The notes beneath the pieces are model-generated. The model searched no databases. It was not told the origin of the DNA and worked only from the letters and a program-made list of their open reading frames with translations. This document shows, in pieces, positions 14,991-23,260 of a stretch of DNA of 42,378 bases. Positions within the stretch are counted from its first letter, which is position 1; each line of letters opens with the position of its first letter. A program made the position numbers and the translations under genes. Source of the DNA: Streptomyces albicerus (GTDB lineage: Bacteria; Actinomycetota; Actinomycetes; Streptomycetales; Streptomycetaceae); the NCBI RefSeq assembly GCF_008905045.1, contig NZ_VWMY01000082.1:1-42378 (forward strand). The letters run 5' to 3'.

Positions 14991-15911
14991 CACGGCCGCC
15001 GCGGCGCCGGGGCCCCGGCGGGACGGCGGCGGGACCGGCCGCTGCGGCGCCGACGGCCGCGAGAGCGACGGCCAGCAGGACGAGGACGGCCCACCGCCCA
15101 GCACCCGCGCCGGCCAGGTGCAGGGCGAGGGTGACCAGGGCGACACCGAGTGCGGTGCCCAGGCCACGGGTCATGTTGACCAGTCCGCCGCCGGTCCCCG
15201 AGCTGGCCGCCGGGACGGCACCCATGATCATGGCGTTGTTCGCCGGGAGGAAGGTGCCCAGCCCCAGCCCCAGGACGGCCAGCAGGGGCACGAGCGCGAC
15301 CGGGGTGAGCGGCAGGCAGAGCGCCGCGGCCAAGGCGGCGGCGCAGATCCCCGTACCGAGCACGGACGGGGTCCGGTCGCTCATGGCGCGGGGAAGGACG
15401 CGGTTGGCGCCGGTGGCGGCCACGGCGAACCCGGCGGGCAGGGCCGTCAGGACGAGGCCGGCGGTGGTGGTCGACACCCCGCCGCGCGCCAGCACGACGG
15501 GGACCAGGACCAGCGGCCCGAAGAGCACCAGATAGCCGGCCAGCGCCCCGGCCAGGCCCGTCGACACGGCCCGCACCCGCAGCAGCGCCAGGTCCAGCAG
15601 CGGCGCCGGGGCCCGCCGCTGCCGTACGACGAAGGCCCAGCCGGCCCCGGTGGCCAGCACGAACAGGACGAGCGCGGCCCAGCCGGGAACCGGCAGCCCG
15701 GAGAGGGTGGACAGCGCCAGCAGCCATCCCGTGGTCGTGACGGCCAGCAGGGCCAGCCCCGCCCAGTCGAAGCCCGGCATACGGTCAGCACCGCCAGCCA
15801 CCAGGCGTTCGGCCGGTTGCGGATCCGGTCAGGCCGCGCCCGCTCGGTGAGCAGGAACTCCGGCCGGATCCACGGCGAGCGCACCGCGGCCGAGCTCGTG
15901 CGGCCGGACAT
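14980..15911 (-). pseudogene. MFS drug exporter (EmrB/QacA type) with internal deletion
   Basis: ATG 15911, with GGAGGTG upstream, begins MSGRTSSAAVRSPWIRPEFL and reaches the start of helix 1 (PNAWWLAVLTVC). Near 15781 the sequence then jumps, in another frame, to GFDWAGLALLAVTTTGWLLA, which in full-length 14-helix exporters lies about 200 residues in. The rest (helices 7-14) is intact to the stop at 14980. About 160 residues (helices 1-6, including motif A) are missing and the frame is broken, so the exporter cannot work. The divergent operator region toward the PBP gene remains. Confidence 0.75.
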
Positions 15912-15956
15912 GGCACCTCCTGCGCGGAGTGATCGATTCACCTCGTACTATATCGG

Positions 15957-15991
15957 TTACCGAACTATTCGGTCACCGACCGATCGGTGAC
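15957..15991. promoter_or_regulatory. MarR-type operator, site 2 (two overlapping palindromes)
   Basis: ACCGAA-CTA-TTCGGT at 15959-15973 and GTCACCGA-CCGA-TCGGTGAC at 15972-15991 overlap at their edge in the divergent gap between the MFS gene and the PBP gene. The first also overlaps a TATATC sequence that could be a -10 element for the MFS promoter. Confidence 0.65.
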
Positions 15992-16035
15992 GTCCGCCAT
16001 GCCGGCCGATCGCCACGAACCTCCGGAGTGCGACT

Positions 16036-17691
16036 GTGAACAGGGCCACGAGAACCGGCCTCATCGGCGCCTGCACGGTCACCCTCGGCCTGGGAGGGCT
16101 CGGTGCCTATGCGCTCACGCACGGCCGGACCCGGACGTCCGCCGCCACGCTCGTCACCCCGACCGTCGAGTCGAGCACGCCACCGCCCGCCGACGAGGCC
16201 CAGAGGTTCGCCCACACCTTTCTGGACGACTGGGCGGCGGGGTCCGCCCGTTACCCGGGCGCGGCCGCCGACACGGATGCCCCCGACCGTGCGCGCAGGG
16301 CGCTGCACGCCTACCGCGACGGCCTGAAACTGCGCTCCCTGATGTTCAGTGACGTCGCCGCGTCCGGACCCGACCCGCAGCACACCAACGGGATACGGGT
16401 GACCTTCACGGCGACGGCCCACCTCACGGTCGACACCTGGTCCTACCCCGGCGCACTCGACGTCGTGCAGGACGACCACGGACACCAGACGGTGCGCTGG
16501 TCCGCGTCGGTGCTCTACCCCAGCCTCCAAGACGGCCAGAGCCTGCACCTCGGCCCCGTCGCACCGTCGGCCTCCGCGGTGCGGGCGCTGGCCCGGGACG
16601 GCGAGACCGAGCTGACGGGTGCACGCTTCCCCTCGCTGACGGCGATCGTGCGCACCATCGGACAGAACGCCGTGGCGACGGCGAAGGGCAGGAGCGGTAG
16701 CGGGGTGATGGTGGCGGACGCGGCCGGGGCCACGGCCGCGACCGTCAAGGTCTTCAAGAAGCCGACGGCCCCGTCCGTGCGGACCACGATCGACGCCGGC
16801 CTGCAGGCGGCAGCCGAACAAGCCGTGCACGACAGCCACTTGGGCGGCAAGCCGACCGGAGTGGTCGCGCTCGACCGCCGCGACGGACACATCCGCGCCC
16901 TCGCCCACACCGGCCCGGACGGCGACATCGCGATCAACGCCGCCAAGGCCCCCGGCTCCACGATGAAGATCATCACGTCGGCCGCACTGATCGACCGCGC
17001 CGGTATGGCGCCGGACAGCACCGCCCCGTGCGACAAGACGCAGGCCGCCTCCGGAGAGGTCTTCCACAACGAGGCGGACGTGCCGGCCAATCCCCGGGCC
17101 ACCCTCCTGCAAGCCTTCGCCGAGTCCTGCAACACCGCCTTCGTCAAGGAGGGCTTCGACCACCTGGTCCACCACGGCAACGACGCCTCCGACCTGCACG
17201 ACGAGGCCCGGGACGTCTTCGGGTTCGGCAGCTGGTCGATCGGCGGCGGCGTGCAGACCAGCGACCCCTCCGTCCCCGCCGACCCGACGGGCGGGGACAA
17301 GGCGGCCCAGTTCATCGGCCAGGGCCAGGTCACGGCCAGCCCGCTGGTGATGGCCTCGGTGGCGGCCACCGTCCGCGACGGCGCCTTCCACCAGCCGGTC
17401 ATCCTGCCCGGCCAGCGCCAGACGCCCGCGCCGCGCCAGATGTCGTCCACCACCGCGAGCTACCTCCAGCGCATGATGCGCGCGGTCGCCACCGGCGGCA
17501 CCGCCGGCCCCCGCCTGGGCAGCCTGCCCGGCGTCGGCGCGAAGACCGGCACCGCCGAGGAGGGCACCGGCACCAACGGCTGGCTCACCGCCTACGGCGA
17601 CGACCTCGCCGTCGCCTCCCTCGTGGAGGGCGGCACCTCGGGCGTCGACTCGGCCGGGTACGTCGTACGGGATCTCCTCACCGCCCGGTAG
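16036..17691 (+). CDS. Penicillin-binding protein (class B-like transpeptidase with NTF2-like domain)
   Basis: The 551-residue protein has one N-terminal membrane segment (TGLIGACTVTLGLGGLGAYA), an NTF2-like domain (AQRFAHTFLDDWAAGS... to about residue 190) as in MecA/PBP2a-type proteins, and a transpeptidase domain. The active-site Ser is at 308 in GSTMKI, the second motif is SCN at 364-366, and KTGTAE begins at 503, so the catalytic set is complete. It cross-links peptidoglycan outside the membrane and, by family resemblance, could be a low-affinity PBP. GTG 16036 has GGAG at good distance. The operator shared with the MarR gene suggests induced expression. Confidence 0.9.
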   Translation: MNRATRTGLIGACTVTLGLGGLGAYALTHGRTRTSAATLVTPTVESSTPPPADEAQRFAHTFLDDWAAGSARYPGAAADTDAPDRARRALHAYRDGLKLRSLMFSDVAASGPDPQHTNGIRVTFTATAHLTVDTWSYPGALDVVQDDHGHQTVRWSASVLYPSLQDGQSLHLGPVAPSASAVRALARDGETELTGARFPSLTAIVRTIGQNAVATAKGRSGSGVMVADAAGATAATVKVFKKPTAPSVRTTIDAGLQAAAEQAVHDSHLGGKPTGVVALDRRDGHIRALAHTGPDGDIAINAAKAPGSTMKIITSAALIDRAGMAPDSTAPCDKTQAASGEVFHNEADVPANPRATLLQAFAESCNTAFVKEGFDHLVHHGNDASDLHDEARDVFGFGSWSIGGGVQTSDPSVPADPTGGDKAAQFIGQGQVTASPLVMASVAATVRDGAFHQPVILPGQRQTPAPRQMSSTTASYLQRMMRAVATGGTAGPRLGSLPGVGAKTGTAEEGTGTNGWLTAYGDDLAVASLVEGGTSGVDSAGYVVRDLLTAR

Positions 17692-17780
17692 GCGCGCCCG
17701 CCCCTGGTGAGCGTGGCAGGCCACCGGCTCCTGGACTGGTGGCGAATCATTTGCGTGGCCATGACCGCCGCATTGCATCG

Positions 17781-17802
17781 GGTACCGAACTATTCCGTTA
17801 CC
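17781..17802. promoter_or_regulatory. MarR-type operator, site 3
   Basis: GGTACCGAACTATTCCGTTACC is an inverted repeat with the core ACCGAA-CTA-TTCCGT, one base from site 2. It is followed by TTTTATATC and lies 130 bp before the DUF3562-type gene. Confidence 0.55.
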
Positions 17803-17931
17803 GTTTTATATCGGGCCCGTCGGCAGCAGCGGCGATGCCGCCATCAGGGGCGGTTGAGGAATGTCCAAACGGTGTTATCGACGGGCCCTGCCCTAGACCT
17901 TCGGAAAGCCCCGGCCTCACGAGGGGGAGCC

Positions 17932-18138
17932 ATGCTGATCGAACTGGACGAGGACGTCGCCATCCAGCACGTCACCGAGCACCTCACGACCTCGCACAGC
18001 GTCACCCACACACCCGACGAGATCGAAGCCGCGGTCGCCACGGCCCGCGTGTCCCTGGAAACCGTGCCCGTTCGCAGCTACGTGCCCGTGCTCGTGGAAC
18101 GCAGGGCCCGCCGCATCCTGTCCGAGCGCACCGGCTGA
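17932..18138 (+). CDS. Three-helix-bundle dimerisation domain protein (DUF3562-type)
   Basis: The 68-residue product starts MLIELDEDVAIQHVTEHLTT, continues DEIEAAVATARVSLETVPV and ends SYVPVLVERRARRILSERTG. The pattern xxxVxxxL...P..Vxx.V..A...F...PVRxFVPVLVERxAR is that of short three-helix-bundle proteins common in actinobacteria. They are cytoplasmic; the role is unclear, though dimerisation or partner binding is implied. GGGGGAG precedes ATG 17932. Operator site 3 upstream places it in the MarR regulon. Confidence 0.75.
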   Translation: MLIELDEDVAIQHVTEHLTTSHSVTHTPDEIEAAVATARVSLETVPVRSYVPVLVERRARRILSERTG

Positions 18139-18195
18139 AGGCCAGCGGCACCTGAAGCCCTGACAGCGCCGCCCGGTTCCATCTAGGGTGCGCGC

Positions 18196-18774
18196 ATGCT
18201 CGACGACGTCAGCGCCCGGCAGGCCGAAACCCGCCTGCTCGCCGCGCCACGCACCCTGGACACCGCGGTCACCGACCTGCCCACCACCGCGGGCCTGTAC
18301 GCCTGGTGGGCGCCGGTCGACGTACTGGCCTCCTTCGACGGTCCCGCCAACCCGGACGATCCCTCGCTGCGGCTTCTGTATCTGGGCAAGGCCAAGCGGC
18401 TGCGGTCCCGCATCATCTCCAACCACCTGAGGGACTCCGGCCGCTCGACCTTGCGCCGCACCCTGGCCGGACTCCTGCTGTCCGCCGAGGGTTACCGCAC
18501 CGTCTGGACCGACCGCGTCGTCCTGGCCGGCGAGGACGAGCGGCGCCTCACCGACTGGATGTACCGGCACCTCACGCTCACCTGGAGCGAGCACCCCGAT
18601 CCCGTCCCGTTGGAGACGGCGCTGATCTCCCGTCTCCGCCCGCCGCTGAACGTCGACGGAGCCGATCAGGGCACCGCCTTGGACCGCGTCAAGCAGGCCC
18701 GGTCCCTCTACTACGCCAGCGCCGGACCCCGCCCGGATCAACTGCCCCCCACCGGCGAGAGACAGCCTTCTTAA
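18196..18774 (+). CDS. GIY-YIG nuclease-fold protein
   Basis: In this 192-residue protein the GIY and YIG strands appear as GLYAWWAP (about residue 33) and LLYLGKAKRLRSRI (about residue 61), followed by NHLRDSGRSTLRRTLAGLLL. A conserved Glu in PLETALISRLRPPLNVDG corresponds to the metal-binding Glu and the family's PxxN end. GIY-YIG enzymes cut DNA; this stand-alone form is common in actinobacteria and its target is unknown. ATG 18196 follows the DUF3562-type gene by 57 bp. The C-terminal 40 residues are polar. Confidence 0.75.
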   Translation: MLDDVSARQAETRLLAAPRTLDTAVTDLPTTAGLYAWWAPVDVLASFDGPANPDDPSLRLLYLGKAKRLRSRIISNHLRDSGRSTLRRTLAGLLLSAEGYRTVWTDRVVLAGEDERRLTDWMYRHLTLTWSEHPDPVPLETALISRLRPPLNVDGADQGTALDRVKQARSLYYASAGPRPDQLPPTGERQPS

Positions 18775-18964
18775 CAGCGGCAGGCCACATCTGGACGACC
18801 AGGGCGCCTGGTGGTGCCCTTCCTGGGCGAAGGGACGGTTGTGTCCGGGTGACGCGGTCGTACACTCGCCTCACCCGTGCCGAGTCGCATGGGGCGTTGT
18901 TTCGGGGGTATCCGGGCGTCGTTGACCGTGTTGCTCAGGACGAGGGTGGCGGTGTGGCTCAGGC

Positions 18965-19426
18965 ATGCGCGAAGAGGAATTCCAGCCGCTGGCCAGCCGC
19001 CCGATCTTGTCCGCCGTGACCTTGGACGGCACTGAGCCAATCGCTGCGGCTCGGCACGCTGCCCGTCGTTTCATGACCGAGGTGCAGGCCGACCACGGGC
19101 TTCCCGTGTCGGAGCGTGCGATGGGCGTGGCTGAGCTGGTGGTCAGCGAGCTGGTGACCAACGCCTACAAATACGCGCCCGGACCGTGCCTGCTGGACCT
19201 GGAGGTCGTCAACGGTGCCGTGGAGATCAGTGTGTGGGACAGCGATCCGCAGCTGCCGGCGGCCTGCCCGGCCAACCCGGGGCGCGTCGGACAGCACGGC
19301 CTGGAGATCGCAATGGCGGTCTGCCGCAGTTTCGAGGTGCGGCGCGAACCGGTGGGCAAGCGTGTGAAGGCCGTGATCGTGCTGGCCGACGATCCGGGCG
19401 GGAATCCGATCGGCCGTCTGATGTGA
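18965..19426 (+). CDS. RsbW-like ATP-binding anti-sigma regulatory kinase
   Basis: The 153-residue HATPase_c_2 protein shows the N box VAELVVSELVTNAYKYAPGP, the G1-like VWDSDPQLP, and the G2-type GRVGQHGLEIAMAVCRSFEV. These form the ATP-binding Bergerat fold used by RsbW/SpoIIAB-type kinases that bind sigma factors or phosphorylate anti-anti-sigma proteins. Streptomyces has dozens of such stand-alone ATPases. No partner gene adjoins. It faces the convergent hypothetical gene at 19534-20280. Confidence 0.85.
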   Translation: MREEEFQPLASRPILSAVTLDGTEPIAAARHAARRFMTEVQADHGLPVSERAMGVAELVVSELVTNAYKYAPGPCLLDLEVVNGAVEISVWDSDPQLPAACPANPGRVGQHGLEIAMAVCRSFEVRREPVGKRVKAVIVLADDPGGNPIGRLM

Positions 19427-19533
19427 TCGGGCCGATCTGGCCGCCTGCGGGTGAGACGGCACGTCGTCAAGGGGATCGCGACCCAGGCGACAGATGCTGG
19501 ACGAGCCGTTCGCCAGGCGGCCCCTGAGGGGGA

Positions 19534-20280
19534 TCAGGAAGCGTTCAACCGTGCTGCGGCTTCCGGATGGCTTTCCAGCCAGGCTGCCGCGTCGGGGTTC
19601 TCCCCCAGCCAGCGGGCACAGACGGCCCATTCCACGTGCTCGCTGCCCGCGTCGCTCAGCACCACGTCGGCGATCAGGGATGTGCACTGCGCCGAGGCTC
19701 CGTGCGCGCTGCACGTGTTCTTGTCGTTCGCGTGCGCAGTGATGGAGACGATCTTGGACGACATGGTCCGGGCATCCTCGGTGTAGATGCGGTCGAACCA
19801 GTCGATGAACTCGCGGACCGTGCCGATCCTGGCGACGCGGTCGTGCAGGGCCTTCTGGTCGTGCCCGGTCAGGAACCAGCCGAGGGTGACCGGCGCGCCG
19901 CAGCCGCAGCCGCACGTGCGGGCCGCGTGCGGAGACTCGAAGTACGTCACCGGGTTGCGGGCCGGCTCGACCGGCTGGGGCTTTTCAACGTACGCATCGT
20001 GTACCGGGTGCCCGGCCTGAAGGAATCGGCCCTCGATCGCCCGGCGGCCGCCCGATACCGGAACCAGGCGGTCGATCTCGATCGCCTGGCGCACGATGCC
20101 CTGCGCGGACAGCAGGGCGTACTGCTCCCGGTCGGCCCGTTCGCCCAGCACCCAGCATCCGCGGTTGGCGCGGAACAGGGCCTCGTCGCCCATGTTCGGG
20201 TCCCAGCCGACATGGTCACGGCCCAGCTGGTCGTCTTTCGGGTTGACGTAGCGCATCGCCCCGAGCGTGATGTGGATCAT
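19534..20280 (-). CDS. Conserved protein of unknown function with a CGCGCG motif
   Basis: The 248-residue product begins MIHITLGAMRYVNPKDDQLG. The middle part holds TCGCGCGAPVTLGWFLTGHD, with three alternating cysteines followed by a GHDQKALHDRVARIG helix; this CxCGCG...F.xGHD motif recurs in several actinobacterial proteins and may bind a metal. Further on, IGTVREFIDWFDRIY and a C-terminal helical domain (EHVEWAVCARWLGENPDAAA) follow. I chose the ATG at 20280 because the frame upstream is not conserved-looking. I do not know a function. Confidence 0.6.
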   Translation of the reverse strand: MIHITLGAMRYVNPKDDQLGRDHVGWDPNMGDEALFRANRGCWVLGERADREQYALLSAQGIVRQAIEIDRLVPVSGGRRAIEGRFLQAGHPVHDAYVEKPQPVEPARNPVTYFESPHAARTCGCGCGAPVTLGWFLTGHDQKALHDRVARIGTVREFIDWFDRIYTEDARTMSSKIVSITAHANDKNTCSAHGASAQCTSLIADVVLSDAGSEHVEWAVCARWLGENPDAAAWLESHPEAAARLNAS

Positions 20281-20610
20281 GAATCCCCCTGATAGATCGA
20301 TAGTCCGGGTGCCTTGCCCTGCGACTATCCACACCCTGGCATACTCCGTCGATACTTTGAACCCCTTGGGCCCTAGGGTTATCTCCGTGAGGCTGGCGGC
20401 AGGACGATCAGTTACACCACCACCGCGCCTGACAAGACCGGCGACCGGCCGCCCACGCCGGCCGTGGCCGTGACGGGTGGCTGGATGAACTGCGGACGAA
20501 TTCTGGCTTTGCCTCTGGTCAGGACCTGGTCAGGAACGCGGTCGGGGTCCCTGCGACCTGCTTAGGCTCATCTGCGCCGCCTCGTTCGTACGATTCCCAG
20601 GAGGCCCGGC
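20281..20610. other. Divergent intergenic region
   Basis: About 330 bp between the CGCGCG-motif gene and efeO, with no gene seen. GATAGTC and GACTATC (about 20297-20327) form a 7-bp inverted repeat near the minus-strand start that could be an operator. Confidence 0.4.
20555..20575 (+). promoter_or_regulatory. Possible iron box (DmdR/IdeR-type) before efeO
   Basis: TGCTTAGGCTCATCTGC lies 36-56 nt upstream of the efeO start. It matches the right part of the Streptomyces iron box (TTAGGTTAGGCTCACCTAA), mainly TTAGGCTCA. One half-site is poor, so the call rests also on the iron-uptake genes that follow. Confidence 0.4.
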
Positions 20611-21858
20611 GTGCCCGAAGCCACCCTCGACACCGACGCCGTGCCCGCGCCCCGCAGCGCCGCCCGGCGGCGCACCCTGCTGCTCGCGGGCGGCGCGCTG
20701 GTGGCCGCCGTGGCCGTGACGGCGGGCGTACTGGCGGCAGGAGGCTCCGGGACGGGCGGGCGCGCGTCGGCCGCGGCCGACGGTCTGCGGCACACCACCG
20801 TCGAGGTCGCCACCTCGGGCTGCGGCCGCGGCTGGAGCGACCCCGAGCCGGGGCGCCAGGTGTTCGACCTGAGCAACACCTCCAGCACGGCGGCCGAGGT
20901 GTATCTCACCGACGCCAAGACGGGCGCGGTGTATGGCGAAGTCGAGGGGCTCGCCCCAGGTACCGTGCGTCCGATGCCGGTGACCCTCGGCAACGGCGCG
21001 TACGCCTTCAAGTGCCTGCCCGACGACGCGGACGCCGTCACCGGGCCCACCGTGCGGATCACCGGAGGCGGGACGGTGAAGAGCGGCCCGGCCGCCGTCC
21101 CCGTCTCCCAGCAGGACCTCATCCCGCCCACGCTGGCCTACCAGAAGTGGATCCAGTCCCGCACGGTCGAGCTGGCGCGGAAGACCGACGTGCTGCGCGA
21201 TGCCGTCGACCGCGGGGACCTCGCCGCTGCCCGCGCCGCCTGGCTGCCCGCGCACCTGGTGTACGAGCGGATGGGCGCGGCCTACGGCACGTTCGGTGAC
21301 GCCGACGCGGAGATCAACGGGACCACGGCCGGGCTCTCCGGCGGGGTGCACGACAAGGACTTCGCCGGGTTCCACCGGGTCGAGTACGGGCTGTGGCACG
21401 GCGCGCCGGCAAGAAGTCTGCGCGGCCCGGCCGACCGGCTCGCCGAAGCCGTGCACGCCCTGCGCGACAGCTGGCCCACCCAGCGGATGGACCCGGCCGA
21501 CGTCGGCCTGCGCGCGCACGAAATCCTGGAGAACACCGTGCAGTTCGAGCTGACCGGCCGCACCGACTACGGCAGCGGCACCAACCTGGCCACCGCCCGC
21601 GCCAACCTCGACGGCACCCGCGTACTCCTCGGCTATCTGCGCCCACTGCTGACGACCCGCGACACAGGCCTCACCGGGCTCGACTCACAGATGGACCGCG
21701 CCCAGCACACCCTCGACGGCTTCGACCACGACGGCCGCTGGACTCCCCTCGCCGAACTCACCCGCGCCCAGCGGGAGAAGGTCAACGCCGACCTGGGCGA
21801 ACTGGTCGAGCGGCTCGCGGACGTGGCCGCCCTCACCGACGTACGGAGGACCGCGTGA
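20611..21858 (+). CDS. efeO: EfeO-type iron-uptake protein (cupredoxin plus M75 domain)
   Basis: The 415-residue protein has an N-terminal membrane/signal segment (TLLLAGGALVAAVAVTAGVL), a cupredoxin-like domain to about residue 160 (including YAFKCLPDD), and an M75-type domain with the HxxE motif in GFHRVEYGLWHG. EfeO binds iron outside the membrane and hands it on in the EfeUOB system. GTG 20611 has AGGAGG upstream. The stop overlaps the efeB start (GTGA). No efeU permease gene lies in this operon, so import must use a permease encoded elsewhere or the pair works differently. Confidence 0.9.
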   Translation: MPEATLDTDAVPAPRSAARRRTLLLAGGALVAAVAVTAGVLAAGGSGTGGRASAAADGLRHTTVEVATSGCGRGWSDPEPGRQVFDLSNTSSTAAEVYLTDAKTGAVYGEVEGLAPGTVRPMPVTLGNGAYAFKCLPDDADAVTGPTVRITGGGTVKSGPAAVPVSQQDLIPPTLAYQKWIQSRTVELARKTDVLRDAVDRGDLAAARAAWLPAHLVYERMGAAYGTFGDADAEINGTTAGLSGGVHDKDFAGFHRVEYGLWHGAPARSLRGPADRLAEAVHALRDSWPTQRMDPADVGLRAHEILENTVQFELTGRTDYGSGTNLATARANLDGTRVLLGYLRPLLTTRDTGLTGLDSQMDRAQHTLDGFDHDGRWTPLAELTRAQREKVNADLGELVERLADVAALTDVRRTA

Positions 21859-23066
21859 GCACCGTGGGCCGCAGGGGCTTCCTGGCGGGGGCGGCCGCCG
21901 TGGCCGGCAGCGGACTCGTGGCCGCCGACCACGGCGCCGCCACCGCCGCACCGGACCGGACGAGCGCGAGCGTGCCCTTCCACGGCCGCCACCAGGCCGG
22001 GATCACCACCCCGGCGCAGCGCGCCACCGCCTTCGTCTCCTTCGACACCACCGCCGAGAACCGCGCCGAACTGACTGACCTGCTGCGCACGCTCACCGAC
22101 CGGGCCCGCTTCCTGACCACCGGCGGCAGCCCGGACGCGCTCGGCATCACCGCCCCGCCCGCCGACTCCGGCACCCTCGGCACGGACAGCCCGGCCGACC
22201 GACTGACCCTCACCGTCGGCGTCGGCGCCTCCCTCTTCGACGACCGCTACGGCCTCGCCGCCCGGAAGCCGCACCGGCTCACCGCCATGCCGCCCTTCCC
22301 GGACGACGGCCTCGACGCCGCCTGGTGCCACGGCGACCTGAGCGTGCAGTTCTGCGCCAACAGTGCGGACACCGTGCTGCACGCCCTGCGGGATGTCACC
22401 CGGCACACCCGCGGAGGCATGCAGGCGCGTTGGCGGATGGACGGCTTCGTCAGCCCTCCCCGCCCCTCCGGCACCCCCCGCAACCACCTGGGCTTCAAGG
22501 ACGGCACCGCCAACCCCAACGCGCGCGACACCCGTGAGATGGACCGCCTGGTGTGGGTGAGCGCCGACAGCGGCGAGCCCGGCTGGGCAACCGGCGGCAG
22601 TTACCAGGTCGTACGGCTGATCCGGATGCTGGTGGAGTTCTGGGACCGGGTCTCCCTCACCGAGCAGGAGCGCATGTTCGGCCGCGCCCGCGACACCGGC
22701 GCACCGCTGGACGGACGCCACGAGAAGGACACCCCTCACTACGCCCAGGACCCCAAGGGCGACGTGATCCCGCTGGACAGCCACATCCGGCTGGCCAACC
22801 CGCGCACCGGCGCCACCGACGACCAGCGCATCCTGCGCCGCGGCTACAACTACGACCGGGGCCTGGACTCCAACGGCAACCTCGACATGGGCCTGCTGTT
22901 CTGCTGCTACCAGCAGGATCTGGCCCGCCAGTTTGAGACCGTGCAGAAGCGGCTGGCCGGCGAGCCGCTGGTCGACTACATCAGCCCGTTCGGGGGCGGC
23001 TACTTCTTCGCCCTGCCCGGCGTCCGGGATGCGTCCGACTGGCTGGGACGCGGCATGCTGGCCTGA
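21855..23066 (+). CDS. efeB: EfeB-type Dyp peroxidase, Tat-exported
   Basis: The 403-residue haem peroxidase has a twin-arginine signal (VGRRGFLAGAAAVAGSGLVA). The Dyp signature GFKDGTANP (GxxDG motif with the catalytic Asp) is present, and the proximal haem His region is seen as DGRHEKDTPHYAQD with DSHIRLANPR. The end, PFGGGYFFALPGVRDASDWL, is usual for EfeB. It oxidises ferrous iron or strips iron from haem at the outer face in the EfeUOB system. GTG 21855 overlaps the efeO stop, so the two are coupled. Confidence 0.92.
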   Translation: MSTVGRRGFLAGAAAVAGSGLVAADHGAATAAPDRTSASVPFHGRHQAGITTPAQRATAFVSFDTTAENRAELTDLLRTLTDRARFLTTGGSPDALGITAPPADSGTLGTDSPADRLTLTVGVGASLFDDRYGLAARKPHRLTAMPPFPDDGLDAAWCHGDLSVQFCANSADTVLHALRDVTRHTRGGMQARWRMDGFVSPPRPSGTPRNHLGFKDGTANPNARDTREMDRLVWVSADSGEPGWATGGSYQVVRLIRMLVEFWDRVSLTEQERMFGRARDTGAPLDGRHEKDTPHYAQDPKGDVIPLDSHIRLANPRTGATDDQRILRRGYNYDRGLDSNGNLDMGLLFCCYQQDLARQFETVQKRLAGEPLVDYISPFGGGYFFALPGVRDASDWLGRGMLA

Positions 23067-23082
23067 TCCCGCCTACCCGTAC

Positions 23083-23146
23083 CGGTCAAGAACAGACCAA
23101 AAGACCATGGGCGATTCCTGAAAGAGCATGGGACGTTCCTGACCGG
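23083..23146. repeat. Short inverted and direct repeats before the phosphoesterase gene
   Basis: CCGGTCAAGAAC (23083-23094) is mirrored by GTTCCTGACCGG (23135-23146) with one mismatch. Between them CATGGGCGATTCCTGA (23106-23121) and CATGGGACGTTCCTGA (23127-23142) form a direct repeat with 21-bp period, two helical turns. The set may be the efeB terminator, an operator for the downstream gene, or both. Confidence 0.45.
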
Positions 23147-23260
23147 CCGTTCGCTCACCCGCCTTGCCGCTCCCCCAGCATGGCCGAGGATCCCGCCGTA
23201 GATGCCATGACCACTCATGCCGTGGCAGCGGAACTCAGTGCTCTCGAAAGGCGAGACAGC

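Noticed and set aside
15973..17778. A 601-codon open frame on the minus strand
   Set aside because: It mirrors the penicillin-binding protein gene, which has a complete set of catalytic motifs on the other strand.
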